A stretch of 18,918 bases of DNA from NCBI GenBank assembly GCA_029983435.1, contig JASBZN010000008.1, forward strand, positions 1 through 18,918, given 5' to 3'. The notes under the pieces are model-generated. The model was not told the origin of the DNA, made no database searches, and saw only the letters and a list, made by a program, of their open reading frames with translations. This stretch comes from Urinicoccus sp. Its GTDB lineage: Bacteria; Bacillota; Clostridia; Tissierellales; Peptoniphilaceae. This document shows positions 1-6,424 of this stretch, one piece after another. Each line of letters opens with the position of its first letter. Positions within the stretch are counted from its first letter, which is position 1. Both the position numbers and the translations under genes were made by a program.

Positions 1-46
1 TTTGAATAGGAGGGGAGGGTTTTTTGTCTTAAAAAGAGGAAACCCC

Positions 47-66
47 TCTAGGATATTTGTCCTAGA
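47..66. promoter_or_regulatory. Inverted repeat over the -35 box, candidate operator
   Basis: Perfect 7-bp arms TCTAGGA (47-53) and TCCTAGA (60-66) are separated by 6 bases. The right arm overlaps the -35 hexamer, so a bound dimer would block RNA polymerase. Local repressors of the MarR or TetR type often control drug exporters this way. No regulator gene is visible beside it, so the operator role is inference. Confidence 0.4.
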
Positions 67-85
67 AGTCGTCTTTGGTTATAAT
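57..85 (+). promoter_or_regulatory. Promoter of the ABC exporter gene
   Basis: TTGTCC (57-62) and TATAAT (80-85) are separated by 17 bases, a good fit to a housekeeping sigma-70/SigA promoter. The start codon lies 25 bases after the -10, preceded by AAAAGGAG. Confidence 0.75.
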
Positions 86-110
86 GGATAGGAGATGAAA
101 AGGAGTTGTA

Positions 111-1871
111 ATGAAAAATTTTAAACTAATTAAGAAGGTTCTTCCTTATTTTAAACGATATCAATCAATTTTATATTTGGATTTATTTTGCGCTGGGCTA
201 ACGACCCTGGCAGAAATGGTTCTACCTTTGATTTTAAGATATATTACCAACACTGGGATGACGGATCTGGAAAGTCTTACCAGCCAGGTCATTCTTAAGC
301 TGGCTCTCCTTTACCTTGTGGTAAAGGCTGTTGAAGTTGTGGCAGGGTTTTATATGACCAGTATTGGCCATATGATGGGGGCGAGAATTGAAACAGACAT
401 GCGCCATGATGTCTATTTTCACCTTCAAGGTCTAAGTCATCGATTTTATAACGAAACCCAAATAGGGCAAATTATGAGCCGTTTAACCAATGATTTATTT
501 GACATTACGGAATTTGCCCACCACTGTCCAGAAGAGTATTTTATTGGTGGCTTAAAGATTTTAGTATCCTTTATTATTTTATGTAATATTCACTGGCCCT
601 TGACCCTTATTCTCTATCTTTTGATTCCTCTCATGGTGGTTGGAGCCAGCCGTTACAACCAAAAAATGCGGCAAGCCCAAAAAGATCAAAGGGTCCATGT
701 GGGACATTTAAATTCAGCCATTGAAGACTCCCTTTCTGGGATTCGGGTGGTGAAGTCCTTTGGAAACGAAAGAGAAGAATTAGATAAATTTCAAAAAGAA
801 AATGTCAAATTTTTGGGCATCAAGCGAGAATTTTACAGGTCCATGGCAGGCTTTAATACTGTCACCAAGATCTTTGATGGCATGATGTATTTAGTAGTTA
901 TCTTAGGTGGCGGACTTTTCATGATTCAGGGGAAAATTCAACCAGGAGATTTAATTGCTTACGTTATGTACGTTAACACCCTCCTTATCACTGTACGACG
1001 GATTGTAGAATTTACAGAACAGTTCCAAAAGGGAATGACGGGAATTGAACGATTTAGTGAGATTATGGCAGAGGAATCGGAAATTAAAGATCCCCAAAAA
1101 CCTCTGGTCTTTGAAGATGTTCGGGGAGAAATTGCCTTTAACCATGTGGATTTTAGCTACAATGAAAAAGAGCAAATTCTTAAAGACTTTAATCTCAAGA
1201 TTCAGGCAGGAGAAAATGTGGCTATTGTAGGGCCTTCTGGCTCTGGAAAGACAACCCTCTGTTCTTTGATTCCTCGCTTTTACGATGTCAATGCAGGGGC
1301 CATTACCATTGACGATATAGATATTCGCAAGGTGAAACTAAGAGATTTAAGGCGGCATATTGGGATTGTCCAACAAGACGTCTACCTATTTTCTGGAACT
1401 GTCTATGAAAATATCCTCTACGGTAATCTCAAAGCAAAGAAAGACGATGTGATAAGGGCTGCTAAGTTAGCTGGAGCCCATGACTTTATTGAAGACCTTC
1501 CTCTGGGTTACGACACCTATGTAGGGGAAAGGGGAGTCATGTTGTCTGGAGGTCAAAAGCAACGAATATCCATTGCCCGAGTCTTTTTAAAAAATCCCTC
1601 TATTTTGATTTTGGATGAAGCAACATCGGCCTTGGATAATAAGAGTGAAATCATCATTCAAGATTCTTTGGAAAAACTCTCCCAGAATCGGACAACCTTA
1701 ACCATTGCCCATCGTCTCACCACTATTCAAAATGCAGACCGGATTTTGGTTATGACAGACCAAGGAATTATTGAAGAAGGAACCCATGAAGAACTAATGA
1801 ATCTCCACCAAGAGTACTATAAACTCTACACAAAAAATGGACGAAACATTGAAAGTATTGGAAAAGATTAA
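111..1871 (+). CDS. ABC exporter, fused membrane and ATPase domains
   Basis: A 586-residue half-transporter of the ABCB/MsbA-like exporter class, which works as a dimer in the cytoplasmic membrane and expels lipids, drugs or peptides using ATP. The first ~310 residues are the six-helix membrane domain. The ATPase domain follows, with Walker A GPSGSGKTT (~374-382), Q-loop QQDVYLF, signature LSGGQ (~478), Walker B ILILDEATSALD (Asp502, catalytic Glu503) and the switch His534 in IAHRL. All catalytic residues are present, and length matches the family. The start ATG has AAAAGGAG eight bases upstream. It stands alone between its own promoter and terminator. No partner half-transporter is seen, which favours a homodimer, though a distant partner is possible. 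The substrate cannot be told from sequence. Confidence 0.93.
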   Translation: MKNFKLIKKVLPYFKRYQSILYLDLFCAGLTTLAEMVLPLILRYITNTGMTDLESLTSQVILKLALLYLVVKAVEVVAGFYMTSIGHMMGARIETDMRHDVYFHLQGLSHRFYNETQIGQIMSRLTNDLFDITEFAHHCPEEYFIGGLKILVSFIILCNIHWPLTLILYLLIPLMVVGASRYNQKMRQAQKDQRVHVGHLNSAIEDSLSGIRVVKSFGNEREELDKFQKENVKFLGIKREFYRSMAGFNTVTKIFDGMMYLVVILGGGLFMIQGKIQPGDLIAYVMYVNTLLITVRRIVEFTEQFQKGMTGIERFSEIMAEESEIKDPQKPLVFEDVRGEIAFNHVDFSYNEKEQILKDFNLKIQAGENVAIVGPSGSGKTTLCSLIPRFYDVNAGAITIDDIDIRKVKLRDLRRHIGIVQQDVYLFSGTVYENILYGNLKAKKDDVIRAAKLAGAHDFIEDLPLGYDTYVGERGVMLSGGQKQRISIARVFLKNPSILILDEATSALDNKSEIIIQDSLEKLSQNRTTLTIAHRLTTIQNADRILVMTDQGIIEEGTHEELMNLHQEYYKLYTKNGRNIESIGKD

Positions 1872-1877
1872 GAAGTT

Positions 1878-1920
1878 AATAGGTCCAAGGATGAAAGAGA
1901 ATCCTTGGACCTATTTTTAT
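1878..1920 (+). terminator. Rho-independent terminator of the exporter gene
   Basis: A perfect 13-bp stem (1878-1890 with 1903-1915) with a 12-base loop is followed by a T-rich tail. It begins six bases after the exporter stop codon. Confidence 0.9.
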
Positions 1921-1993
1921 ATAAATAAAAACAAATGTTACATACTAAAATTGGCTCACAGAAGAAGGAATTGGAAAAAGCCTCTAAATACTA

Positions 1994-2009
1994 ATACCCC
2001 CATAGGTAT
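1994..2009. promoter_or_regulatory. C/G-tract inverted repeat resembling a CsoR/RcnR-family operator
   Basis: ATACC (1994-1998) and GGTAT (2005-2009) flank a C-rich centre. Operators of the CsoR/RcnR metal-sensor family often have a C/G tract flanked by AT-rich inverted repeats. The site is about 40 bases upstream of the cobalt-transporter promoter. The arms are short, so chance is a real alternative. Confidence 0.2.
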
Positions 2010-2046
2010 AAAAGGAAGAAAATGAGCTCTTTTCAAATAAAAGTTA

Positions 2047-2075
2047 TTGCAAAAGAAAAGCATCTAATATATAAT
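2047..2075 (+). promoter_or_regulatory. Promoter of the cbiMNQO operon
   Basis: TTGCAA (2047-2052), a 17-base spacer, then a perfect TATAAT (2070-2075). Transcription would begin near 2082, leaving about 50 bases before the cbiM ATG, too short for a cobalamin riboswitch. Confidence 0.7.
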
Positions 2076-2086
2076 CAAACCATAGG

Positions 2087-2108
2087 CAATAAATTCTGGA
2101 ATTTATTG
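2087..2108. promoter_or_regulatory. Perfect palindrome at the cbi transcription start, candidate metal operator
   Basis: Arms CAATAAATTC and GAATTTATTG are perfect 10-bp inverted repeats separated only by TG. The site begins just after the predicted transcription start. The two-base gap is too tight for an RNA hairpin loop, so a DNA site for a dimeric repressor fits better than a terminator. The size and AT-rich symmetry recall Fur-superfamily or similar metal-repressor sites, but the sequence does not match a consensus I can name. Confidence 0.5.
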
Positions 2109-2133
2109 AAAAAGAAAAGATTGGAGGAATATT

Positions 2134-2859
2134 ATGAAAAAATATTTAAAGTATCTTCCTCTCCTAGCATTGTATATTGCAATAACCAACAGTCAAAGTG
2201 TCTATGCAATGCATATTATGGAGGGGTTTTTACCTAAGAAATGGGCTTTAATATGGTTTATTATTGCCATTCCATTTTTCATCTATGGCTTGAAGAAAAT
2301 TTCTGACATTGGAAAGAACGATCCAGATAAGAAATTATTATTAGCTTTAGCAGGGGCCTTCGTCTTTTTACTTTCATCATTAAAACTACCGTCTGTTACT
2401 GGCTCTTGTTCTCACCCAACAGGTGTGGGCTTAGGAGTTACCATTTTTGGACCTGCTCCAATGTTTGTTCTTGGAACCATCGTATTGATTTTCCAAGCAC
2501 TTCTACTAGCTCATGGTGGCTTAACAACTTTAGGAGCCAATGCTTTTTCCATGGCGATTGCTGGACCTATTGTAGGGTATGCAATCTATAAAGGCCTTCG
2601 GAAAGCGGGAGTAAAAGATGTCGTTGCTGTTTTCATTTGTGCAACGGTTGCCGATTTATTTACTTATATCGTAACGAGTTTCCAACTTGGCTTGGCATTC
2701 CCAGCAGGGAACATGATGGGGGAAGTTGTAAAATATTTAGCAATTTTTGCAACGACGCAAGTTCCTATTGCCATTATGGAAGGTATTTTAACTGCTTTAA
2801 TCTATGATAAGGTTAAAGAATACGGAGGGGCAGGTGAAACCATTGAAAAAGTCCACTAA
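2134..2859 (+). CDS. cbiM: Cobalt ECF transporter, substrate-binding subunit CbiM
   Basis: A 241-residue membrane protein that captures Co2+ and passes it inward as the S-component of an energy-coupling-factor transporter; the cobalt is used for cobalamin synthesis. A 25-residue signal peptide ends at VYA, and the mature protein would start MHIMEGFLP. In this family the free N-terminus and the His at mature position 2 bind the metal, and MEG rather than PDG favours cobalt over nickel. The remainder holds several hydrophobic helices, including the conserved stretch TGSCSHPTGVGLG. The ATG follows TTGGAGG at good spacing. It is first in an operon with cbiN, cbiQ and cbiO. Nickel transport remains a lesser possibility. 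Confidence 0.93.
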   Translation: MKKYLKYLPLLALYIAITNSQSVYAMHIMEGFLPKKWALIWFIIAIPFFIYGLKKISDIGKNDPDKKLLLALAGAFVFLLSSLKLPSVTGSCSHPTGVGLGVTIFGPAPMFVLGTIVLIFQALLLAHGGLTTLGANAFSMAIAGPIVGYAIYKGLRKAGVKDVVAVFICATVADLFTYIVTSFQLGLAFPAGNMMGEVVKYLAIFATTQVPIAIMEGILTALIYDKVKEYGGAGETIEKVH

Positions 2860-3124
2860 AATCATTTTAGTCATTATTATGTTGGCCCTCATCATTGGTC
2901 CTCTATATGCCGTTTCCAATGGAGAATTCGGTGGATCGGATGATGCAGCAGAAGGTCAAATTACAGAGAGTAATCCAGACTATGAACCATGGTTTGAACC
3001 AATTATTGAACCCAAGTCTGGGGAAATCGAATCTCTTCTATTTGCTTCTCAAGCAGCTATTGGAGCTATTATTATTGGCTATTATTTAGGCTATAATAAA
3101 GGAAAGAAAAATGCCTCAAATTGA
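2843..3124 (+). CDS. cbiN: Cobalt transporter auxiliary subunit CbiN
   Basis: A 93-residue protein with two membrane helices, one at each end (about residues 5-22 and 66-84), joined by an acidic external loop carrying the family pattern NPDYEPWFEP. CbiN is a short accessory subunit that associates with CbiM and is needed for cobalt uptake by CbiM-type transporters. The reading frame is open upstream to ATG 2804, but that start would lie deep within cbiM. I prefer TTG 2843, which is preceded by GGAGGGGCAGGTG and gives the usual CbiN length. It overlaps the end of cbiM by 17 bases and the cbiQ start by 14, so translation is probably coupled. Confidence 0.88.
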   Translation: MKKSTKIILVIIMLALIIGPLYAVSNGEFGGSDDAAEGQITESNPDYEPWFEPIIEPKSGEIESLLFASQAAIGAIIIGYYLGYNKGKKNASN

Positions 3125-3785
3125 CTCTTTGGCATATAATAATGGATTAAGTAGAAAAAATCCTTATATCAAGGCGAGTATCGGTATCTTTTTACTGGTA
3201 CTCGCTCTTGTCAATGAATCCCTTGTTTGCCATCTTGGAATCATTTTGGGGATGTTTTTTAGCTTAGTGTTTTTAGCAAAATTACCAGCAAAACGGATTT
3301 TGAAACTCTATACTCTTCCAATGGTCTTTCTTTGCATGAGTCTTTTGGCCATGGTTTTATCCTTTCAAGAGGATAAAATTGATTATCTATTTTTTGCAAA
3401 GCCCTTTCATATGGGCTTAAATTATAGGTCCGTAGCAGTGGCAAAACAAACTTTTTTTCGGTCGATTGCGGGTATTTCTGCCACTTATTTTATGGCTCTA
3501 ACCATTCCCATGAACCAAATGATTTATTTGCTAAAAAAGATTCATATGCCCGAGGCTTTTATTGAACAAATGGTTTTGATGTACCGGTTTATTGCTATTT
3601 TCTTTGAAGAATTTCATACTTTAGAAAGAGCCCTGATTTTAAAAGCTGGCTATGGAAATAAAAAACTCATGATTAAATCTTCGTCCATTATCGCTGGAGC
3701 TCTTTTTCAATCCATGATGGATAGCTTCACCAGCTACAAGGTAGCTCTGGATTGCAAGCTTTTTGACGGTCATTTTTATCTCTAG
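3111..3785 (+). CDS. cbiQ: Cobalt ECF transporter, transmembrane coupling subunit CbiQ
   Basis: A 224-residue EcfT-type membrane protein that connects CbiM to the ATPase. Hydrophobic helices lie near residues 20-60, 64-85, 118-135 and 195-215. The cytoplasmic segment around 150-185 (FEEFHTLERALILKAGYGN) is where this family carries its two short coupling helices that dock on the ATPase. The usual Ala-Arg-Gly signature there appears as LKAGYG, a variant. Its ATG lies inside the end of cbiN, with AAAGGAAAG upstream; cbiO follows after nine bases. Length is normal for the family. The assignment rests on both sequence pattern and operon position. Confidence 0.88.
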   Translation: MPQIDSLAYNNGLSRKNPYIKASIGIFLLVLALVNESLVCHLGIILGMFFSLVFLAKLPAKRILKLYTLPMVFLCMSLLAMVLSFQEDKIDYLFFAKPFHMGLNYRSVAVAKQTFFRSIAGISATYFMALTIPMNQMIYLLKKIHMPEAFIEQMVLMYRFIAIFFEEFHTLERALILKAGYGNKKLMIKSSSIIAGALFQSMMDSFTSYKVALDCKLFDGHFYL

Positions 3786-3794
3786 GAGGATGTA

Positions 3795-4622
3795 ATGTTA
3801 AAATTAGAAAATGTGTCTTATAGCTACCAAAAAGGTGGAGCCTATGCACTAAAAAATTTAAATATGGACTTTAATAAGGGATCTTGTATAGGCCTTCTAG
3901 GAGAAAATGGGGCAGGAAAGTCGACGATTTTTTTAAATATGCTGGGGATTTACAAGCCTACTAAAGGGAAGGTCTACTATAAGGGAAAGCCCCTATCCTA
4001 TAAAAAGAAGGACCTCAATGACTTTCGGTCCAAGGTGTCCATGGTTTTTCAAGATCCAGACCAACAAATTTTTTATTCCAATGTCCAGGAAGATATTGCC
4101 TTTGCCTTAAAGAATCTAAGGCTTCCAGAAAATGTCATTGAAGAAAAAGTTCAAAAAGCTATGAAAGATGTGGGAATTAGCCACTTGGCAGACCGACCCG
4201 TTCATTATCTATCTTATGGGCAAAAAAAGCGGGTAGCTATTGCAGGTATAATTGCCATGGATTGTGAGACTATCCTCTTTGATGAACCTACAGCAGGCTT
4301 GGATCCTTCTATGACAGAAGCGATTAAAGATCTTCTGGCCCAGCTTATCGCCCAAGGGAAAAACTTAATTATTAGCTCCCATGACATGGACTTTATTTAC
4401 GATGTTTGTGATTACGTCTATGTCATTAGCCACGGCGCATTAGTTACAGAAGGTAAGACGGAGGAAGTCTTTTTAGAAGAAAAAGCCATTCAAGATGCAG
4501 GGCTTATTCCGCCGTCCTTGGTAAGGGTTCACCTTCATGGAGGAATTCCCCTCTTTAGAAAAGAAGAAGAACTCTATGCTTATTTACGAAAGCAAAACAA
4601 GAAAAAAGAGATGCCAGACTAG
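3795..4622 (+). CDS. cbiO: Cobalt ECF transporter ATPase CbiO
   Basis: A 275-residue cytoplasmic ABC ATPase that powers the cobalt transporter. Walker A is GENGAGKST (from residue 36), the Q-loop is FQDPDQQIF, the signature is LSYGQKKRVAIAG (typical of EcfA/CbiO proteins, with Y in place of the common G), Walker B is TILFDEPTAGLDP, and the switch His is in SSHDMDF. The ATG follows TAGGAGGATGTA at good spacing. The C-terminal tail (about 225-275) is typical of the EcfA group. It is the last gene of the cbi operon. Its stop codon falls inside a hairpin that appears to terminate the opposing minus-strand gene. Confidence 0.93.
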   Translation: MLKLENVSYSYQKGGAYALKNLNMDFNKGSCIGLLGENGAGKSTIFLNMLGIYKPTKGKVYYKGKPLSYKKKDLNDFRSKVSMVFQDPDQQIFYSNVQEDIAFALKNLRLPENVIEEKVQKAMKDVGISHLADRPVHYLSYGQKKRVAIAGIIAMDCETILFDEPTAGLDPSMTEAIKDLLAQLIAQGKNLIISSHDMDFIYDVCDYVYVISHGALVTEGKTEEVFLEEKAIQDAGLIPPSLVRVHLHGGIPLFRKEEELYAYLRKQNKKKEMPD

Positions 4623-4629
4623 GCATCTC
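4602..4629 (-). terminator. Terminator of the minus-strand membrane-protein gene, overlapping the cbiO end
   Basis: An 8-bp perfect stem (4608-4615 with 4622-4629) and 6-base loop is followed, on the minus strand, by six T residues. On the plus strand no T-run follows directly, so it should work mainly for the minus-strand gene and only weakly, if at all, for cbiO. Confidence 0.65.
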
Positions 4630-4640
4630 AAAAGTTCTCT

Positions 4641-5099
4641 TTATTGGACAAAGGGAATAAAGTAGGAAGGGTCGGATAACAGATGGCAAAAATGATTAAA
4701 AGAGTCTTTAGCTAAGTTCCATAACCAGGGACCTCCCAAACTAAAATCCAGACAAGAAGTCATAAGAGTCCGGTCTGCAGCGGTATTTTTTCCCAGAAAA
4801 AAGAGCAAAAACAAAAGAAGGAGATGGAATAAAAAGGCCCAGATATAAATTTTCAAGTTGGGGTCTTTTTTTCGACTATAAAAGATAAGACCTAGTAAAG
4901 CTAGATAAAAGCTCATAGATCCAAAAGTTAGACCCAGAAAGCTTAAACCAATAAGCAAAAGGCGGGGAAGCCACTCCTCACTAAGGACTGGAATGATAGA
5001 AAAAAAGAGTAAAAGCGGACTGAAAAGTTTTAAAAGAGAAAAGAAAAAGATCCACCGACGAAAGCCCCTTGCTTTAAAAACTTTGTAGAGATGTTTCAT
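4641..5099 (-). CDS. Small integral membrane protein of unknown function
   Basis: I do not recognise this protein. It has 152 residues with a basic N-terminus (MKHLYKVFKARGFRRW), then three or four long hydrophobic segments (about residues 16-38, 43-73 and 81-103), and a ~48-residue tail that is less hydrophobic and rich in Trp, Phe, His and two Cys. No catalytic motif is visible. The frame is open to 5150, but the ATG at 5099 is preceded by a near-perfect AAAGGAGG at seven bases and is chosen as start. The gene opposes cbiO and diverges from the tRNA-Gly promoter. A terminator follows its stop codon, which supports it being a real gene. Confidence 0.7.
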   Translation of the reverse strand: MKHLYKVFKARGFRRWIFFFSLLKLFSPLLLFFSIIPVLSEEWLPRLLLIGLSFLGLTFGSMSFYLALLGLIFYSRKKDPNLKIYIWAFLFHLLLLFLLFFLGKNTAADRTLMTSCLDFSLGGPWLWNLAKDSFNHFCHLLSDPSYFIPFVQ

Positions 5100-5140
5100 A
5101 CGAACCTCCTTTAAAGATAGGTGGGAATTTAAAATTAATC

Positions 5141-5168
5141 TTGCTCTCAAAGAGAATAATGATATAAT
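5141..5168 (+). promoter_or_regulatory. Promoter of the tRNA-Gly gene
   Basis: TTGCTC (5141-5146) and a perfect TATAAT (5163-5168) are spaced by 16 bases. The mature tRNA begins 13 bases after the -10 box. Confidence 0.75.
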
Positions 5169-5180
5169 ATTATATTATAT

Positions 5181-5254
5181 GCGGCTGTAGTTCAATGGTA
5201 GAATATGAGCTTCCCAAGCTTAAGATGCGAGTTCGATTCTCGTCAGCCGCTCCA
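5181..5254 (+). tRNA. tRNA-Gly, anticodon CCC
   Basis: The full cloverleaf folds by hand. The 7-bp acceptor GCGGCTG pairs with CAGCCGC; the D arm contains the GG of its loop; the anticodon stem TGAGC/GCTTA closes a 7-base loop TTCCCAA, so positions 34-36 read CCC (codon GGG, glycine). The T arm GCGAG-TTCGATT-CTCGT is intact. The discriminator base is T, as is usual for bacterial glycine tRNAs, and CCA is encoded. It is a single gene with its own promoter and terminator. Confidence 0.95.
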
Positions 5255-5260
5255 AAATGG

Positions 5261-5304
5261 AACGGATTAAATACTGATAGTTCAGTATTTAATCCGTTTT
5301 TTTA
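5261..5304 (+). terminator. Terminator after the tRNA-Gly gene
   Basis: A perfect 17-bp stem (5261-5277 with 5282-5298) with a 4-base loop runs into a tail of seven T. It lies between the tRNA and the convergent LuxR-type gene and may also slow transcription from that side, although the minus-strand tail is poorer in T. Confidence 0.93.
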
Positions 5305-5315
5305 TTGTTTTTGAT

Positions 5316-6110
5316 TTAGTTTAAAGGAAAGAAAAAGTCCTCTCCAAGCAATAGTTTGTTCTTAAGATTAATCAAGGCCAGGCGACTGTGGGTATGAGTT
5401 TTACGGTAAATATTTTGCAGATGTTTTTTTATGGTGTGTTCGCTAAGATAGTATTTTTTAGCTAATTCCTTATTGGATATGTAGGGGGTAAGGGATAAAA
5501 ACAGCTGAAGTTCCCGCTCTGTAAGATTTACCTCTTCTGCAAAATGATAGAGTCGAGAGGAAGAAGACTGGGGGGTTTGTTGGGGCCTTAAGTTGTCATG
5601 TGCATGGAACCGGGCCACTAAATGCTTGGCCAGTCGTCGTAAAATAATCATTTCTTTTTCGGAAAAATCTGCCATGTCTTCTCGACGATAGAGGCTAACG
5701 GTTCCCAGGTGCTTATTTTCATAGAAAAGATAAATGTAAACGGCATATTCTAAATGAAAGGGCTGAAAGCATTTCAAGTAAATAGGTGATTTATGACGTT
5801 CTGAATCCTTGTAGAGATCTGTCACGCGAAAAACTTTTAAATCGGAAGAATTCAAAAGCCAGATCGACTTATCTTTATCGCGTAACTTTAAATACTCTTC
5901 TTCCACGCCGCTAAACTCCTTGGGATAACAAATGGGCATCGTTAAAGAATCCTCTTGGCCTGGGGGCACATGCATAAAGATGCTTCCAAACTGGCAAGGA
6001 ATTAGGTTTTGGATCTCTTTGAGAAAAGATTCCTTCATTTCGTTAAAATCGGCGATAGTATAAATTAAGTAGACAATATTATCGTAGATAAAAAATTTAT
6101 TGGAAATCAT
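5316..6110 (-). CDS. LuxR-family transcriptional regulator with a GAF-like N-terminal region
   Basis: A 264-residue DNA-binding protein. The C-terminus (about 194-255) is a clear LuxR/GerE helix-turn-helix: LTERELQLFLSL, then NKELAKKYYLSEHTIKKHLQNIYRKT, with the conserved Glu and the TIKKHL recognition helix. Residues ~20-170 look like a GAF-type sensor by strand/helix pattern (FGSIFMHVPP, YIYLFYENKHLGTVSLYR); a PAS fold is an alternative. There is no receiver domain, so it is not a standard response regulator and probably senses a small molecule. The ATG at 6110 has AGAGG eight bases upstream; a GTG at 6113 is possible. It diverges from the antiporter operon, which makes that operon its likeliest target. 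The signal it senses is unknown. Confidence 0.85.
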   Translation of the reverse strand: MISNKFFIYDNIVYLIYTIADFNEMKESFLKEIQNLIPCQFGSIFMHVPPGQEDSLTMPICYPKEFSGVEEEYLKLRDKDKSIWLLNSSDLKVFRVTDLYKDSERHKSPIYLKCFQPFHLEYAVYIYLFYENKHLGTVSLYRREDMADFSEKEMIILRRLAKHLVARFHAHDNLRPQQTPQSSSSRLYHFAEEVNLTERELQLFLSLTPYISNKELAKKYYLSEHTIKKHLQNIYRKTHTHSRLALINLKNKLLLGEDFFFPLN

Positions 6111-6246
6111 CACAGAAACCTCTCAAGCTAAAAACGATAACCTCACACTTCTATATTACATTACTTGACTAAAAAACACAATAAAGGGGTAGATTTAGAC
6201 TTCCTAGGGAGTAGAAAAGGATTAAAAAATACTTATTATCTCTTTT

Positions 6247-6270
6247 TATACTACCAATATAGTTAGTATA
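6247..6270. promoter_or_regulatory. Inverted repeat in the divergent intergenic region
   Basis: Perfect 7-bp arms TATACTA (6247-6253) and TAGTATA (6264-6270) are separated by 10 bases, so their centres are 17 bases apart. It lies in the 298-base gap between the LuxR-type gene and the antiporter operon and is a candidate site for that regulator. AT-rich arms of this length can occur by chance. I found no convincing -35/-10 pair for either gene in this gap. Confidence 0.35.
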
Positions 6271-6328
6271 GAGCATATACACAGGAGAAAAAATAGAATA
6301 TGATGAGGATAGAAGGCAGGAGAGTGTC

Positions 6329-6344
6329 GTGAAAACGTTTATTA
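6329..6344. promoter_or_regulatory. Catabolite-control (cre)-like site
   Basis: The stretch GTGAAAACGTTTATTA matches most of the CcpA cre consensus, including the central ACG and the flanking W positions. It misses the C and A of the right half. If real it would link the antiporter operon to carbon supply. Confidence 0.25.
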
Positions 6345-6424
6345 AGAAATGGGGTGGTTTGAAAATACAAAAGGTATCGACGAAGGAAAAGAATAGAAAG
6401 GGGTTATTATGGAACAAACAGTAG
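6329..6424 (+). CDS. Possible 31-residue leader peptide overlapping the antiporter start
   Basis: GTG 6329 is preceded by GGCAGGAG at five bases and opens a 31-codon frame ending at TAG 6422-6424, 14 bases inside the antiporter gene. The peptide is strongly basic (eight Lys, one Arg) with no membrane segment. Just upstream, ATG 6300 with ACAGGAG opens a 10-codon frame whose TGA overlaps this GTG as GTGA. Stacked, overlapping short frames with ribosome sites suggest translational coupling or attenuation, but frames this short arise by chance. Confidence 0.2.
   Translation: MKTFIKKWGGLKIQKVSTKEKNRKGLLWNKQ

Noticed and set aside
1..30. GGAGGGGAGGG followed by six T at the left edge, perhaps the 3' half of a terminator
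   Set aside because: The matching left arm would lie outside the window; pairing with CCCCTC at 43-48 is ambiguous, so it cannot be supported.
1921..2133. Cobalamin or NiCo riboswitch before cbiM
   Set aside because: No B12-box-like or NiCo core sequence was seen, and the best promoter lies at 2047-2075, leaving too short a leader.
2022..2237. 71-residue open frame overlapping the cbiM start
   Set aside because: Out of frame with cbiM, runs through its promoter and palindrome, and shows no family pattern.
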